64,000 nt of DNA, taken from positions 149,405 through 213,404 of the forward strand of contig NZ_FOGI01000014.1 in NCBI RefSeq assembly GCF_900111175.1. The letters are read 5' to 3'. A program made the position numbers and the translations under genes. Position 1 is the first letter of the stretch, and the number at the start of each line of letters is the position of its first letter. Source of the DNA: Actinokineospora terrae (lineage in GTDB: Bacteria > Actinomycetota > Actinomycetes > Mycobacteriales > Pseudonocardiaceae). Below, piece after piece: positions 26,592-34,938 of the stretch. Below the pieces are notes generated by a model. It did not search any database. It saw nothing but the letters and a program-made list of their open reading frames with translations, and was not told where the DNA came from.

Positions 26592-27322
26592 CGGGGTGGG
26601 GCCGCGGCCGGGTCGATGGCGGCGTCCAGTTCCGTGGTCGAGGCCAGGTAGCCGTGACCGCGCACTGTCCGCACTATGCCGTCCGCGCCCGCAGCGTCGA
26701 GCTTGCGCCGTAGGTAGCCGACGTACACCTCTACGGCGTTGCGGGTCGCGGCCTGCTCGTCGCCCCACACGGCGCGCAGCAGCTCGTCCTTGGTGACGAC
26801 CGACCCGGCGCGCCCGGCCAGCGTGTCCAGCACCGCGAACTCCCGCGGGCTCAGCGACACCTGCGCCCCGTCGAACCGCACCTGGCGGGTCCCCCGGTCG
26901 ACCTCCAGCCTGCCCAGCCGCAGCGTGCGCCCGCCGCCCTCGTCCGACCCGCGCCGCAGCACCGCGCGGACCTGGGCGACCAGCACCACGAACGAGAACG
27001 GCTTGACCAGGTACCCGTCGGCGCCCAGGTCGAGGCCATCGGCCTGGTCGACCTCGCCGTCCTTGGCCGACACCAGCAGCACCGGGGTGCGCACCCCCTC
27101 GGCGCGCAGCCGCTCCAGCACCCGGTAGCCGGACAGGCCGGGCAGCATGATGTCGAGCAGGATCACGTCGAACGCGCCGGTCAGCGCCACCCGCAGGGCG
27201 CTGGGCCCGTCAGCGGCGACGACCACGTCCATGCCCTCGGCGGTCAACCCGCGTTGCAGGGCGCGCCGCACACCCAGCTCGTCGTCGACCACCAGCACCC
27301 GAGGCTTCACAGGTGCCATCAT
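26588..27322 (-). CDS. OmpR-family response regulator
   Basis: A 244-residue regulator. The receiver domain has acidic pocket VDDE, phosphoacceptor Asp in VILLDIMLPGLSG, Thr/Ser in LLVSAKD and Lys in YLVKPFSF. The C-terminal winged helix contains LSPREFAVLDTLAGRAG and NAVEVYVGYLRRKL. Two ATG codons are adjacent (27322, 27319) with no clear ribosome-binding site, so the mRNA may be leaderless. Direct repeats upstream (27351-27398) are its probable binding sites, shared with the divergent secreted-protein/ABC operon. Confidence 0.93.
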   Translation of the reverse strand: MMAPVKPRVLVVDDELGVRRALQRGLTAEGMDVVVAADGPSALRVALTGAFDVILLDIMLPGLSGYRVLERLRAEGVRTPVLLVSAKDGEVDQADGLDLGADGYLVKPFSFVVLVAQVRAVLRRGSDEGGGRTLRLGRLEVDRGTRQVRFDGAQVSLSPREFAVLDTLAGRAGSVVTKDELLRAVWGDEQAATRNAVEVYVGYLRRKLDAAGADGIVRTVRGHGYLASTTELDAAIDPAAAPPR

Positions 27323-27350
27323 GGCGCTAGCGGCCCACCAGGGGCGTGGA

Positions 27351-27398
27351 CTCTCAGCCGACTCTCAGCAGGCCGGGCGCTCTCAGCACCATCTCAGC
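27351..27398. promoter_or_regulatory. Four direct repeats, candidate OmpR-family binding sites
   Basis: CTCTCAGC occurs at 27351, 27362 and 27380, and ATCTCAGC at 27391. They form two pairs with exact 11-bp spacing, one helical turn, as expected for tandem binding of OmpR-type dimers. They lie between the response regulator and the divergent LolA-like gene. Confidence 0.7.
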
Positions 27399-27454
27399 GA
27401 CGGTGGCGCAGTGTTCTCGGTGCGGGAACGACAACCCGAACAGGGGAGAGAGCA

Positions 27455-28519
27455 ATGGACAGGAAGAGGACGGCGCTGACCGTCGCGGCGGCGGGAACAG
27501 CGGCGGGGGTCGTCGGGCTGATCCTGATCGCGAGCCCGGCGGGGGCCAACGAGGCGCCGCCGACGCTGCCGCCTGTTAGCGCTGAGGCGCTCGTGCAGTC
27601 GGTCATCGACGCGAAGACCCCGGCGCTGGCGGGTGCGGTAGAGCTACGCAACAACATCGGCCTGCCGATCCCGGGGCTGCCCCAGGGCTCTAGCGATGAC
27701 GAGCTTGCCCGGGTCTACGCCGATGGGCAGGGCCGCGGCCGGATCGCGCTCAGGCAGGGCGGTGGCGAGCGGACCTTCGTCCAGGACGGTACGACTACCT
27801 GGCTGTGGAACTCCTCGGACAAGTCGGTCACGAAGTTCACCAGCGAGGCCAAGGACCACTCCGAGGAGAAGCTGGCCGACCCGGCGACGGTCGCCCGCGA
27901 CCTGGTCGAGCTGATCAAGAAGGACTCCACGGTCACCGTGGACGGGACCGCGCGGGTCGCCGACCGGGCCGCGTACCAGCTGGTGCTGACCCCGAAGCCG
28001 ACCGAGCGGACGCTGCTGCGCGAGATCCGGATCGCCATCGACTCCGAGACCAGGGTGCCGCTGCGGCTGGAGGTGCTGGCCAACGGGCAGTCCGACCCGG
28101 CGTTGCGGATCGGGTTCACCGAGTTCAGCACCGGTGCGCAGGACCCGGCACTGTTCACCTTCACCCCGCCCGCCGGCGCGAAGGTCACCGAGGGCAAGCA
28201 AGAGAAGTCGTCCGAGGACAAGGGTGAGCTGCTCAAGTCGGCCGACCTGAAGGTCGTCGGCGAGGGCTGGGACGTGGTCGCGACCGGCAAGGTCCCCGCG
28301 GCGCTGCTGTCGGCGCAGATCCCGCAGTCCGGCGAGCGCGGCGGTCCGGTGGACGCCACCAGCATCCTCAAGAAGCTGGGCAAGGAGGTCTCCGGGTCGT
28401 TCGGCACCGGGTACGTGATCTCGACTAAGGTCGGCACCGCCCTGGTGACCACCGATGGCCGGGTCGCGGTCGGCGCGGTGCCGCAGCAGGTCCTCATCGA
28501 CGCCCTCGGGCAGAAGTGA
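27455..28519 (+). CDS. Secreted LolA/RseB-like protein
   Basis: A 354-residue exported protein with an N-terminal signal peptide (VAAAGTAAGVVGLILIASPAGANEAPP). The mature part has a LolA/MucB-RseB-like half-barrel flavour: YADGQGRGRIALRQGGGERTF, DGTTTWLWNSSDKSVTKF, YQLVLTPKP, RIAIDSETRVPLRLEVL and DPALFTFTPPAGAKV. Such proteins sit with two-component systems and ABC exporters in actinobacteria and may sense or carry lipids at the cell surface. ATG 27455 follows AGGGGAGAG; the stop overlaps the next gene in a GTGA. Confidence 0.75.
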   Translation: MDRKRTALTVAAAGTAAGVVGLILIASPAGANEAPPTLPPVSAEALVQSVIDAKTPALAGAVELRNNIGLPIPGLPQGSSDDELARVYADGQGRGRIALRQGGGERTFVQDGTTTWLWNSSDKSVTKFTSEAKDHSEEKLADPATVARDLVELIKKDSTVTVDGTARVADRAAYQLVLTPKPTERTLLREIRIAIDSETRVPLRLEVLANGQSDPALRIGFTEFSTGAQDPALFTFTPPAGAKVTEGKQEKSSEDKGELLKSADLKVVGEGWDVVATGKVPAALLSAQIPQSGERGGPVDATSILKKLGKEVSGSFGTGYVISTKVGTALVTTDGRVAVGAVPQQVLIDALGQK

Positions 28520-29514
28520 GCGGCTTGACCGAGCAGGGGGCGGCCGTGGTTCCTACCGCGGCCGCCCGCACCAAGGGCCTTCGTAAGGTCTACCGGGGCA
28601 CGGTCGCCGTGGACAACGTCGACCTGGTAGTCCCAACGGGTGCGGTACTGGGGATGCTCGGCCCCAACGGTTCAGGTAAGACCACGACCATCCGGATGCT
28701 GCTCGGTCTGGTGACGCCCACCGCGGGTGAGGTGGAACTGCTCGGCCAGCGGATGCCGGACGGCGCCGCGCTCGCGTTGCCCCAGGTAGGGGCGTTGGTG
28801 GAGGGGCCTGGGTTCTACCCGTTCTTGTCTGGTCGGGAGAACTTGTTGCGGTTTGCTGCGGCGGAACCGCTGTTGGCCAGCTCGGACATCCCGGGGGCCG
28901 TGGGGGCGGCACTGGAGCGGGTCGGACTTTCGGGGGCAGCGGGACGGCGGTTCCGGGGGTACTCACTCGGGATGAAGCAGCGGCTCGGGCTGGCGGCGGC
29001 TTTGCTGGTACCGCGCCAGTTCGTGGTACTGGACGAGCCGACGAACGGCCTGGACCCGGCCGGCACGCGGGAGATCCGGACGATCATCGCCGACCTGCAC
29101 GCCGCGGGGACGACGGTGCTGGTGTCGTCCCACCTGCTGGCCGAGGTCGAGGCGACTTGCACGCACGTGGCGGTACTGAACCAGGGGACGGTGGTGGCGC
29201 AGGGGGAGCTGTCGTCGCTGCTGGAGGCGGGGAGCGCGAACCTGCTGGTGAGCACGCCTGAGGTGACGCTGGCAGTGGACGCTCTGCGGGAACAGCGGGT
29301 GCCTGCTCGGGCGGTGCCGGAGGGGGTGCGGGTGGACCTGACGGCCACTACAGCGCCTGCGGTGGTGGAGGTACTGGTGCGGGCGGGGGTGCCGGTACAC
29401 GAGGTCCGGCGGCAGCGGACTGGGCTGGAGGACCTTTTCGCACGGTTGACGGAGGACACGTCGACGGCGGAACTGAACGACCTGGACACGCTGGTCACGG
29501 AGGACGCCCGATGA
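28516..29514 (+). CDS. ABC exporter ATP-binding protein
   Basis: A 332-residue ATPase of the DrrA/CcmA-like group, with Walker A GPNGSGKTTTIRMLLGL, signature YSLGMKQRLGLAAAL, Walker B FVVLDEPTNGLDP and switch VLVSSHLL. The last ~110 residues form the extension common in drug/antimicrobial-peptide exporters. GTG 28516 overlaps the LolA-like stop, so the two-component system, secreted protein and exporter probably form one stress-response module. Confidence 0.92.
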   Translation: MSGLTEQGAAVVPTAAARTKGLRKVYRGTVAVDNVDLVVPTGAVLGMLGPNGSGKTTTIRMLLGLVTPTAGEVELLGQRMPDGAALALPQVGALVEGPGFYPFLSGRENLLRFAAAEPLLASSDIPGAVGAALERVGLSGAAGRRFRGYSLGMKQRLGLAAALLVPRQFVVLDEPTNGLDPAGTREIRTIIADLHAAGTTVLVSSHLLAEVEATCTHVAVLNQGTVVAQGELSSLLEAGSANLLVSTPEVTLAVDALREQRVPARAVPEGVRVDLTATTAPAVVEVLVRAGVPVHEVRRQRTGLEDLFARLTEDTSTAELNDLDTLVTEDAR

Positions 29515-29560
29515 CCGGGCAGAGGCCGACTACGGCTGTTGTTGAACGAGGGGGAGTCCG

Positions 29561-30430
29561 ATGACTGCGCAGGCCGCCGAACTGGTGGGTGGGACGGACA
29601 CGCTGGTCGTGCGGCGGGCGCCGTTGGGGCGGGTGTTGCGGTCCGAGTTGAGGATGGTGTTGCGCAGGCCCCGGACGTTGGTGGGGTTGGGGTTGTTGGG
29701 GCTGGTGCCGGTGGTGATGGGCATCGGGATCGCGATCGCGACCGCGTCGGGGGAGACCGGCGAGGGGGACGCGATGGCGGCGTTGGTGATGGGCAACGGG
29801 ATGCTGTTGCCGATCTTCGCGCTGTCCGTCGCGGTGGTGATGCTGCTGCCGCTGACCGGGGCGATGCTGGCGGCGGACGCGCTGGCCGGGGAGTCGTCGC
29901 ACGGGACGCTGCGGGGGATGTTGATGGCCCCGGTCGGGCGGGGGCGGCTGCTGGCGGTCAAGGCGTTCGGGGTGGCGTCGGTGACGTTGCTGGCCGTGGT
30001 GCTGATGGCGGTCACCGGGATGATCACGGGGGTGCTGCTGCTGGGGGGCGACGGCATGCTCACCGCGTCGGGGACGTCGCTGCCGTTCGGGGAGGCGCTC
30101 GGGCGGGTGGCGATCACGGTGGTGTACGTGGCGCTGCAGGTGTGGGCGTTGGCCGCGGTGGCGCTGGCGGTTTCGGCGTTCACCGACCACCCGCTGATCG
30201 TGGTGGTGGTGACGCTGGGCTTGGTGATCGTGTCGGGGGTGCTGAGCGCGATCCCGGCGCTGGACTGGATCGACCCGGTGCTGGTGACGACGAGTTGGGA
30301 AGCGGTCGGCGAGATCGTCCGCGACCCGATCTCCTGGAGCCCGCTCATCGACGGCGCCCTGCGCGCCGCCTGCTACATGCTGATCGGCGGCTCCATCGCC
30401 TACAGCCGCATGCTCACCCGCGACGGCTGA
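29561..30430 (+). CDS. ABC exporter permease (ABC-2 type)
   Basis: A 289-residue membrane protein with about six helices, for example TLVGLGLLGLVPVVMGIGIA, LLPIFALSVAVVMLLPLTGA and PLIVVVVTLGLVIVSGVLSAI. The cytoplasmic DALAGESSHGTLRGMLMAPV is the usual ABC-2 coupling region before helix 3. It would form the transmembrane part with the preceding ATPase; the substrate is unknown. Confidence 0.88.
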   Translation: MTAQAAELVGGTDTLVVRRAPLGRVLRSELRMVLRRPRTLVGLGLLGLVPVVMGIGIAIATASGETGEGDAMAALVMGNGMLLPIFALSVAVVMLLPLTGAMLAADALAGESSHGTLRGMLMAPVGRGRLLAVKAFGVASVTLLAVVLMAVTGMITGVLLLGGDGMLTASGTSLPFGEALGRVAITVVYVALQVWALAAVALAVSAFTDHPLIVVVVTLGLVIVSGVLSAIPALDWIDPVLVTTSWEAVGEIVRDPISWSPLIDGALRAACYMLIGGSIAYSRMLTRDG

Positions 30431-30446
30431 CCGGCCGCTGGGGGTA

Positions 30447-30480
30447 CAACGGCGACGCCTCACTCGGGGCGTCGCCGTTG
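30447..30480 (+). terminator. Hairpin terminator after the exporter operon
   Basis: Perfect 13-bp stem (30447-30459 with 30468-30480) and an 8-nt loop, 17 bases after the permease stop. Confidence 0.85.
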
Positions 30481-30502
30481 CGCTGTGTGGGGTGTCCTGG
30501 CT

Positions 30503-30800
30503 GAGCAGCCCCCGAATCGAGCCTAGGCGGGGCTGGGCGGATGGGGCGAGGGTCACGATTGGGGATGTGGACAGGTTGGGGGGATGGGGATCGACACGGA
30601 GCAGCAGGGGCCAGCCGCCACAGTGGACAGGCGTCGCGGCAGGGGTAAGAGCGGCGCAGCGGGGTAAGGGGGCGGCGATGTCGCGCGGTCCCAGTTGGTG
30701 GACGCCGAATCGAGCAGCCCCCGAATCAAGCCCAGGTGGGGGCGCGCAGAGGGGCCAGAGTCACGATTGGGGCTGTGGACAGGTTGGGGGGATGGGGATC
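30503..30800. repeat. Imperfect ~90-bp direct repeat in a gene-free stretch
   Basis: Copy 1 (30503-30592) and copy 2 (30712-30800) are alike along most of their length, beginning GAGCAGCCCCCGAATC and ending in an exactly repeated GTGGACAGGTTGGGGGGATG GGGATC block. Between them GTGGACAGG recurs once more near 30615. The stretch 30431-30817 holds no convincing gene: the one long frame (30492-30821) simply translates the repeats. Confidence 0.7.
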
Positions 30801-30817
30801 CCGGGGGCCAAGGGGGG

Positions 30818-31816
30818 TTAGCCGATGATGGCTAGGCCGTCGGGGTTTAGGGATAGGGGGGTTTGGGTGTGGGGGGTGGGGGTGGGGGTGGTGGCGATGC
30901 TGGCTATGGCGTCCACTAGGAGGGTGGGGGTTTGTACGGTGAGCCTGATGTGGTCGCGGCGGTGGACTGTGGTGGTGATGGTGCCGGTGGTGGGGCCGGG
31001 GGCGGCGTTCAGGGCTGTGGGGCGTAGGCCTAGGCGGACGGGGCCGTTGGGGAGGGGGAAGGGGGTTGGGCCGAAGGGGGTGTCGATGATGCCGTTGGTT
31101 GCTGTGGCGTCAACGAAAGCGGTACAGCCTAGGAAGCGGGCTGTGTCCTCGTCGACGGGGTGGCGCCAGACCTGGTTGGGGGTTCCGGTTTGGACTATCC
31201 GACCGGCGCGCATGACGGCTACTCGGTTGGCCAGGGTGAAGGCCTCGTCGTGGTCGTGGGTTACCACTAGTGCGGTGGTGCCGGAGTCGCGCAGCAGGCG
31301 GGACAGGTCGATGGCTAGTTGTTCGCGGAGCGATCTGTCCAAAGCAGACAGTGGTTCGTCCAGCAGCAGCAACCTAGGTCGAGGCGCCAGGGCCCGGGCT
31401 AGGGCAACCCGTTGCTGCTCGCCACCCGACAGTTCGGTCACGCGGCGTGGGCCGAAACCGGTGAGGCCTACCAGGTCCAGCAGTTCGTCCACCCGGGCGG
31501 CGACCTTCCGCTCCCCCGCCATCCGCAGTCCGAACGCGACGTTCCCCGCGACCGTCCGATGTGGAAACAGCTGACCGTCCTGGAACACCAAGCCGAACCC
31601 GCGCCGGTGCACCGGCACCCCGCCCAGGTCCGCCCCGTCCCACGAGATCCCCCCGTCCGTGGGCTCCAACCCCGCCACCGCCCGCAGCAGCGTCGACTTC
31701 CCGCACCCGGACGGCCCCAGCAGCGCCAGCACCTCCCCATCGGCGATCTCCACGTCCACCGCCGAAACAGCCACCACCCGCCCGTACCGCACGGTCAGAC
31801 CGTCAACGCGAAGCAT
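30818..31816 (-). CDS. thiQ: Thiamine-type ABC importer ATP-binding protein
   Basis: A 332-residue ATPase with Walker A GPSGCGKSTLLRAVAGL, Q-loop LVFQDGQLFPH, signature LSGGEQQRVALARAL and Walker B LLLLDEPLSALD. Its C-terminal ~100 residues form a regulatory extension rich in Thr and Pro, longer than in enterobacterial ThiQ. Assignment to thiamine rests on the operon (thiB-thiP-thiQ) and the TPP riboswitch upstream. ATG 31816 follows GAGGAGG, 16 bases after thiP. Confidence 0.85.
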   Translation of the reverse strand: MLRVDGLTVRYGRVVAVSAVDVEIADGEVLALLGPSGCGKSTLLRAVAGLEPTDGGISWDGADLGGVPVHRRGFGLVFQDGQLFPHRTVAGNVAFGLRMAGERKVAARVDELLDLVGLTGFGPRRVTELSGGEQQRVALARALAPRPRLLLLDEPLSALDRSLREQLAIDLSRLLRDSGTTALVVTHDHDEAFTLANRVAVMRAGRIVQTGTPNQVWRHPVDEDTARFLGCTAFVDATATNGIIDTPFGPTPFPLPNGPVRLGLRPTALNAAPGPTTGTITTTVHRRDHIRLTVQTPTLLVDAIASIATTPTPTPHTQTPLSLNPDGLAIIG

Positions 31817-31832
31817 CGAGACCTCCTCAGCA

Positions 31833-33419
31833 CTAGAACTCCCCGACCGTGCCGACGCGGAGGCGGTCCACGGCGACGACGATGGCCACGGTGACCAGCA
31901 TCAGCAGGGTGCAGGACGCGTACGCCAGTTGGTTGTTCAGCTCTCCCGGGCGGGCCACCAGGCGGCCGATGACCACGGGGAGGGTGGCGGATTCGGGGCG
32001 GGCCAGGAAGCTGGTGGCGCCGAACTCGCCCAAGGCCACGGCGTAGGCGAAGGCGGTGGCGGCGACGAAGGAGCGAGCCGACAGGGGTACGTCGACCTCG
32101 CGCCAGACTCGCCAGGGTTGGGCGCCGAGGGTGGCCGCGGCCTGGCGGAGGCGGGTGTCGACCGACCGCAGCACGGGCAGCAGGGTGCGGATGACCAGCG
32201 GGGTCACCACGAGGGCCTGCGCCAGCGGGACCAGCAGCGGGGACGTGCGGAGATCGCCGGGCAGGGCGTCCAGGGTGATCAGGTAGCCGAAGCCGACCGT
32301 CACCGCGGAGACGCCCAGGGGCAGCATCAGTGCGGTGTCGATGGTCTCGATGAGGCTCGGGCGGGCTCTGGTGCGGCCCAGCGTCACCAGTGCGACGCAC
32401 GAGAGGACGCCGAGCACCAAAGCGAGCATGGTCGCATCGGTGGCCGCGCGCAGGGAGTTCAGCACCGCTTCCCAGCCCGTGACCTGCAACGACCCGCGAA
32501 ACCCGGTCCCGCCGATCGCACGGTAGCCATCGAGCCCCGACTCGAACGACTTCGCCACCAGCGACGCGATCGGCACCATCAACGCGACGACCACCGCATA
32601 CGCCGCCGCGACAACGCCCCACTCACCGCCGACCGGACGACGCGCGGTGTCCGCCCGACCCCGCAATCGCAACGCTGTCGACCGGCGGCGCAACACAGCC
32701 CCGATCACCAGCACCGCGACAACGGACGCCAACTGGAGCAACGACAACGCCGCCGCCCCGGTCAGGTCGAACAGTTGTACCGTGCGCAGGTAGATCTCGG
32801 TCTCCAGAGTCGCGTACTCCCCGCCGCCCAGCAGCAGGACTACGCCGAAGCTGGTGGCGCAAAACAGGAACACCACGGCGGCCGACGACGAGATGGCGGG
32901 CCGAAGCACAGGCAGCGTGACGAACAAGAAGGTCCGCCAACGGGACGCCCCGAGCGACCGCGCCGCGTCCTCCGCTCTCCTGTCCACATGAGACCACAGC
33001 GCCGACACCGTGCGGGCCACGACCGCCACGTTGAAGAACGCGTTCGCCAGGATGATGGCCAGTGGCCCGCCGTCGCCGAACAGCGAGCGGAACGCCAGAC
33101 CCACCACCACCGTGGGCAGCACGAACGGCACCATCACCGCCGCGCGCACGAACCCGTTGCCCCACAACGACGTCCGCGCCAGCAGGAACGCGACCGGCAG
33201 GCCGGCGGCGACCGCGACGGCAGTGGCCGCCGCGGCCTGACCGAGGGTGAAGCCGACGAGGGACCAGGTGTCCGAACTGGACAGGACCGCGCCGACGCCG
33301 GGGCCGAGACCGAGGCGGACGATCGCCACCACCGGCCACAGGAAGAAGACGGCCAGGAACCCCAGCGGCAGCGCGGCCGCGGCCAGCGCGCCGGTCAGGC
33401 CCGGACGGCCGTGCGCCAC
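31833..33419 (-). CDS. thiP: Thiamine-type ABC importer permease (fused two-domain)
   Basis: About 528 residues with roughly twelve membrane helices in two homologous halves, as in ThiP/FbpB permeases. EAA-type loops are EDAARSLGASRWRTFLFVTLP in the first half and RQAAATLGAQPWRVWREVDVP in the second. The GTG at 33419 overlaps the thiB stop by 25 bases; there is no strong ribosome-binding site, so the exact start is uncertain. It transports thiamine or a precursor delivered by ThiB. Confidence 0.85.
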   Translation of the reverse strand: MAHGRPGLTGALAAAALPLGFLAVFFLWPVVAIVRLGLGPGVGAVLSSSDTWSLVGFTLGQAAAATAVAVAAGLPVAFLLARTSLWGNGFVRAAVMVPFVLPTVVVGLAFRSLFGDGGPLAIILANAFFNVAVVARTVSALWSHVDRRAEDAARSLGASRWRTFLFVTLPVLRPAISSSAAVVFLFCATSFGVVLLLGGGEYATLETEIYLRTVQLFDLTGAAALSLLQLASVVAVLVIGAVLRRRSTALRLRGRADTARRPVGGEWGVVAAAYAVVVALMVPIASLVAKSFESGLDGYRAIGGTGFRGSLQVTGWEAVLNSLRAATDATMLALVLGVLSCVALVTLGRTRARPSLIETIDTALMLPLGVSAVTVGFGYLITLDALPGDLRTSPLLVPLAQALVVTPLVIRTLLPVLRSVDTRLRQAAATLGAQPWRVWREVDVPLSARSFVAATAFAYAVALGEFGATSFLARPESATLPVVIGRLVARPGELNNQLAYASCTLLMLVTVAIVVAVDRLRVGTVGEF

Positions 33420-34432
33420 TGCTCGATCCACCGCTCCCGGTTGCCCTGGATGTCCTCGACCGGCAGCGTCGACGGGCTCTCCGGTCGCGGCGCGGCCTGC
33501 TGCCAGGCGGCGGGCAGCGCGACACCGTCGCGCACCGGGTAGACGTACATCGACTCGGGCACCAGCTTCTGGAACGCCTCGGAGATCAGGAAGTCGACGA
33601 CCTTGCGCGCGTCGTCGGGGTTCTTCGCGCCGTTGAGCACACCGGCGTACTCCACCTGGCGGAAGCAGGTGTCGAGCAGCGCGGCGGTGCGGGGCTTGCC
33701 GTCCGTGCCGATCTCCGCGGACGGCGACGAGGCGTAGGAGACGACCAGCGGGCGCGGGCCCTTGCCGGAAGACCCGGAGAACTCCTGGGTGTAGGCCTCT
33801 TCCCAGCCGCTGACGACCTTGACGCCGTTGTCCTTGAGGCGCTTCCAGTAGTTGGGCCAGTCCTTGTTGCCGTAGTGCGCGACCGTCGCCATCAGGAACG
33901 CCAGGCCGGGCGAGCTGGTGGCCGGGTCCTCGACGACGAGCAGGTCCTTGTAGCGCGGGTCGGCGAGGTCCTCGAAGCTGGCGGGGGTGGCCAGCTCGCG
34001 GCTGGCAAGGGCGGCGAGGTCGACGTTGACGCACACATCGCCGACGTCCACCGCGGTGAGCCTGCCGGAGTTGTCGACCGCGTACTTCTGCGGACCCTTG
34101 TCGGCGTCGGCGGGCTTGTACTCGGCGAAGACACCCTCCGTGAGCGCGCGTGAGGCGAACGTGTTGTCCACTCCGAACGCCGCGTCGCCGATCGGCGCGG
34201 ACTTGGTCAGCACCAGCTGGGTGGTCAGCGCGCCCGCGTCGCCGCTCTTGCGCACGTCGATCTTGATGCCGGTGTCGGCCTTGAACTTGTCGAGCACCGA
34301 CTGCTCGACGGTGAACGAGTCGTGCGTGACGAGGACCACCGTGCGCTCTGAGGTGTCCTGGGAGCTCGCCGTGCAGCTCGCGACCAGCGGGATGGTCATG
34401 GCGGCGGCCAGCAGGAGATGGCGTCTGCGCAT
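33395..34432 (-). CDS. thiB: Thiamine-binding lipoprotein of an ABC importer
   Basis: A 345-residue lipoprotein with signal MRRRHLLLAAAMTIPLVASC, whose lipobox LVASC anchors it outside the membrane. It matches ThiB: VVLVTHDSFTVEQSVLDKF, then GDAAFGVDNTFASRALTEGVF and the C-terminal FQKLVPESMYVYPVRDGVALP. ATG 34432 was chosen because it starts the signal peptide; an upstream ATG at 34639 would translate the riboswitch. Expression is expected to fall when thiamine pyrophosphate is plentiful. Confidence 0.88.
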   Translation of the reverse strand: MRRRHLLLAAAMTIPLVASCTASSQDTSERTVVLVTHDSFTVEQSVLDKFKADTGIKIDVRKSGDAGALTTQLVLTKSAPIGDAAFGVDNTFASRALTEGVFAEYKPADADKGPQKYAVDNSGRLTAVDVGDVCVNVDLAALASRELATPASFEDLADPRYKDLLVVEDPATSSPGLAFLMATVAHYGNKDWPNYWKRLKDNGVKVVSGWEEAYTQEFSGSSGKGPRPLVVSYASSPSAEIGTDGKPRTAALLDTCFRQVEYAGVLNGAKNPDDARKVVDFLISEAFQKLVPESMYVYPVRDGVALPAAWQQAAPRPESPSTLPVEDIQGNRERWIEQWRTAVRA

Positions 34433-34470
34433 GGGGTGTGTCCTTCCTCGGGCGAGCGCGCCACGAGCAC

Positions 34471-34553
34471 CTCCCTGCGCGGGCATGATCCCGATCAGGT
34501 GTGGACGGTCGAGGGCCGCGTGCCCTCCTCTCAGCCCGGCGTGCCGGACTCCC
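34471..34553 (-). promoter_or_regulatory. TPP (THI-box) riboswitch
   Basis: On the minus strand the conserved blocks appear in order: GGGAGTCCGG, GCTGAGAGGAGGGC, then CCTGATCGGGATCATGCC and GCGCAGGGAG. These are the P1/P3 pyrimidine-sensor and pyrophosphate-sensor elements of the thiamine pyrophosphate aptamer. It sits 39 bases upstream of thiB and should shut off the importer when TPP binds. Confidence 0.93.
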
Positions 34554-34599
34554 GTGGCAGGGTGAGCGTACGCCTGCGGTTGGGGCCAGGATGGGGACC

Positions 34600-34893
34600 A
34601 TGGCTGAACTGCTGAGCGACCCGGAGATCGGCAAGGCATTGGGCAGGCTGCCGCGGTGGCGGCTGGTGGAGGGCGGGTTGGTCCTGGTGGCGGAGTTCGC
34701 CGACTTCGCCACCGCCATCCGGGTGGTGAACCGGGTGGCGGAGCTCGCCGAGCGCGCCGACCACCACCCGGACATCGACATCCGGTGGAACAAGGTGACC
34801 TTCCGCTGCTCCACGCACACGGTCAACGGTGTGACGGCCAAGGACACCGCCCTGGCGACCGAGATCGACGGGGTCGTCAGCGCCGTCGACTAG
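34600..34893 (+). CDS. Pterin-4a-carbinolamine dehydratase
   Basis: A 97-residue protein of standard size with the PCD active-site pattern: DHHPDIDIRWNKVTFRCSTH, followed by GVTAKDTALATEID. It dehydrates 4a-hydroxytetrahydrobiopterin in pterin recycling; in bacteria without phenylalanine hydroxylase its role may be different, for example in folate or molybdopterin metabolism. Start at ATG 34600; another ATG lies three codons upstream. It is divergent from the thiamine operon. Confidence 0.9.
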   Translation: MAELLSDPEIGKALGRLPRWRLVEGGLVLVAEFADFATAIRVVNRVAELAERADHHPDIDIRWNKVTFRCSTHTVNGVTAKDTALATEIDGVVSAVD

Positions 34894-34898
34894 GGGCA

Positions 34899-34924
34899 CG
34901 GCGCCCGGGCGTCCCCGGGCGCCG
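34899..34924. terminator. Bidirectional hairpin terminator
   Basis: Perfect 11-bp stem (34899-34909 with 34914-34924) closing a 4-nt loop, between the convergent dehydratase and PhoX-like genes. Confidence 0.82.
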
Positions 34925-34938
34925 CCTCCCCAGGGGTC

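Noticed and set aside
30492..30821. 109-residue open frame between the exporter operon and thiQ
   Set aside because: It translates the two direct repeats and gives Gly/Arg/Trp-rich sequence without family features.
31833..34847. 1004-residue merged frame covering thiP and thiB
   Set aside because: Its N-terminal part is a frame shadow of thiB; the permease begins near 33419.
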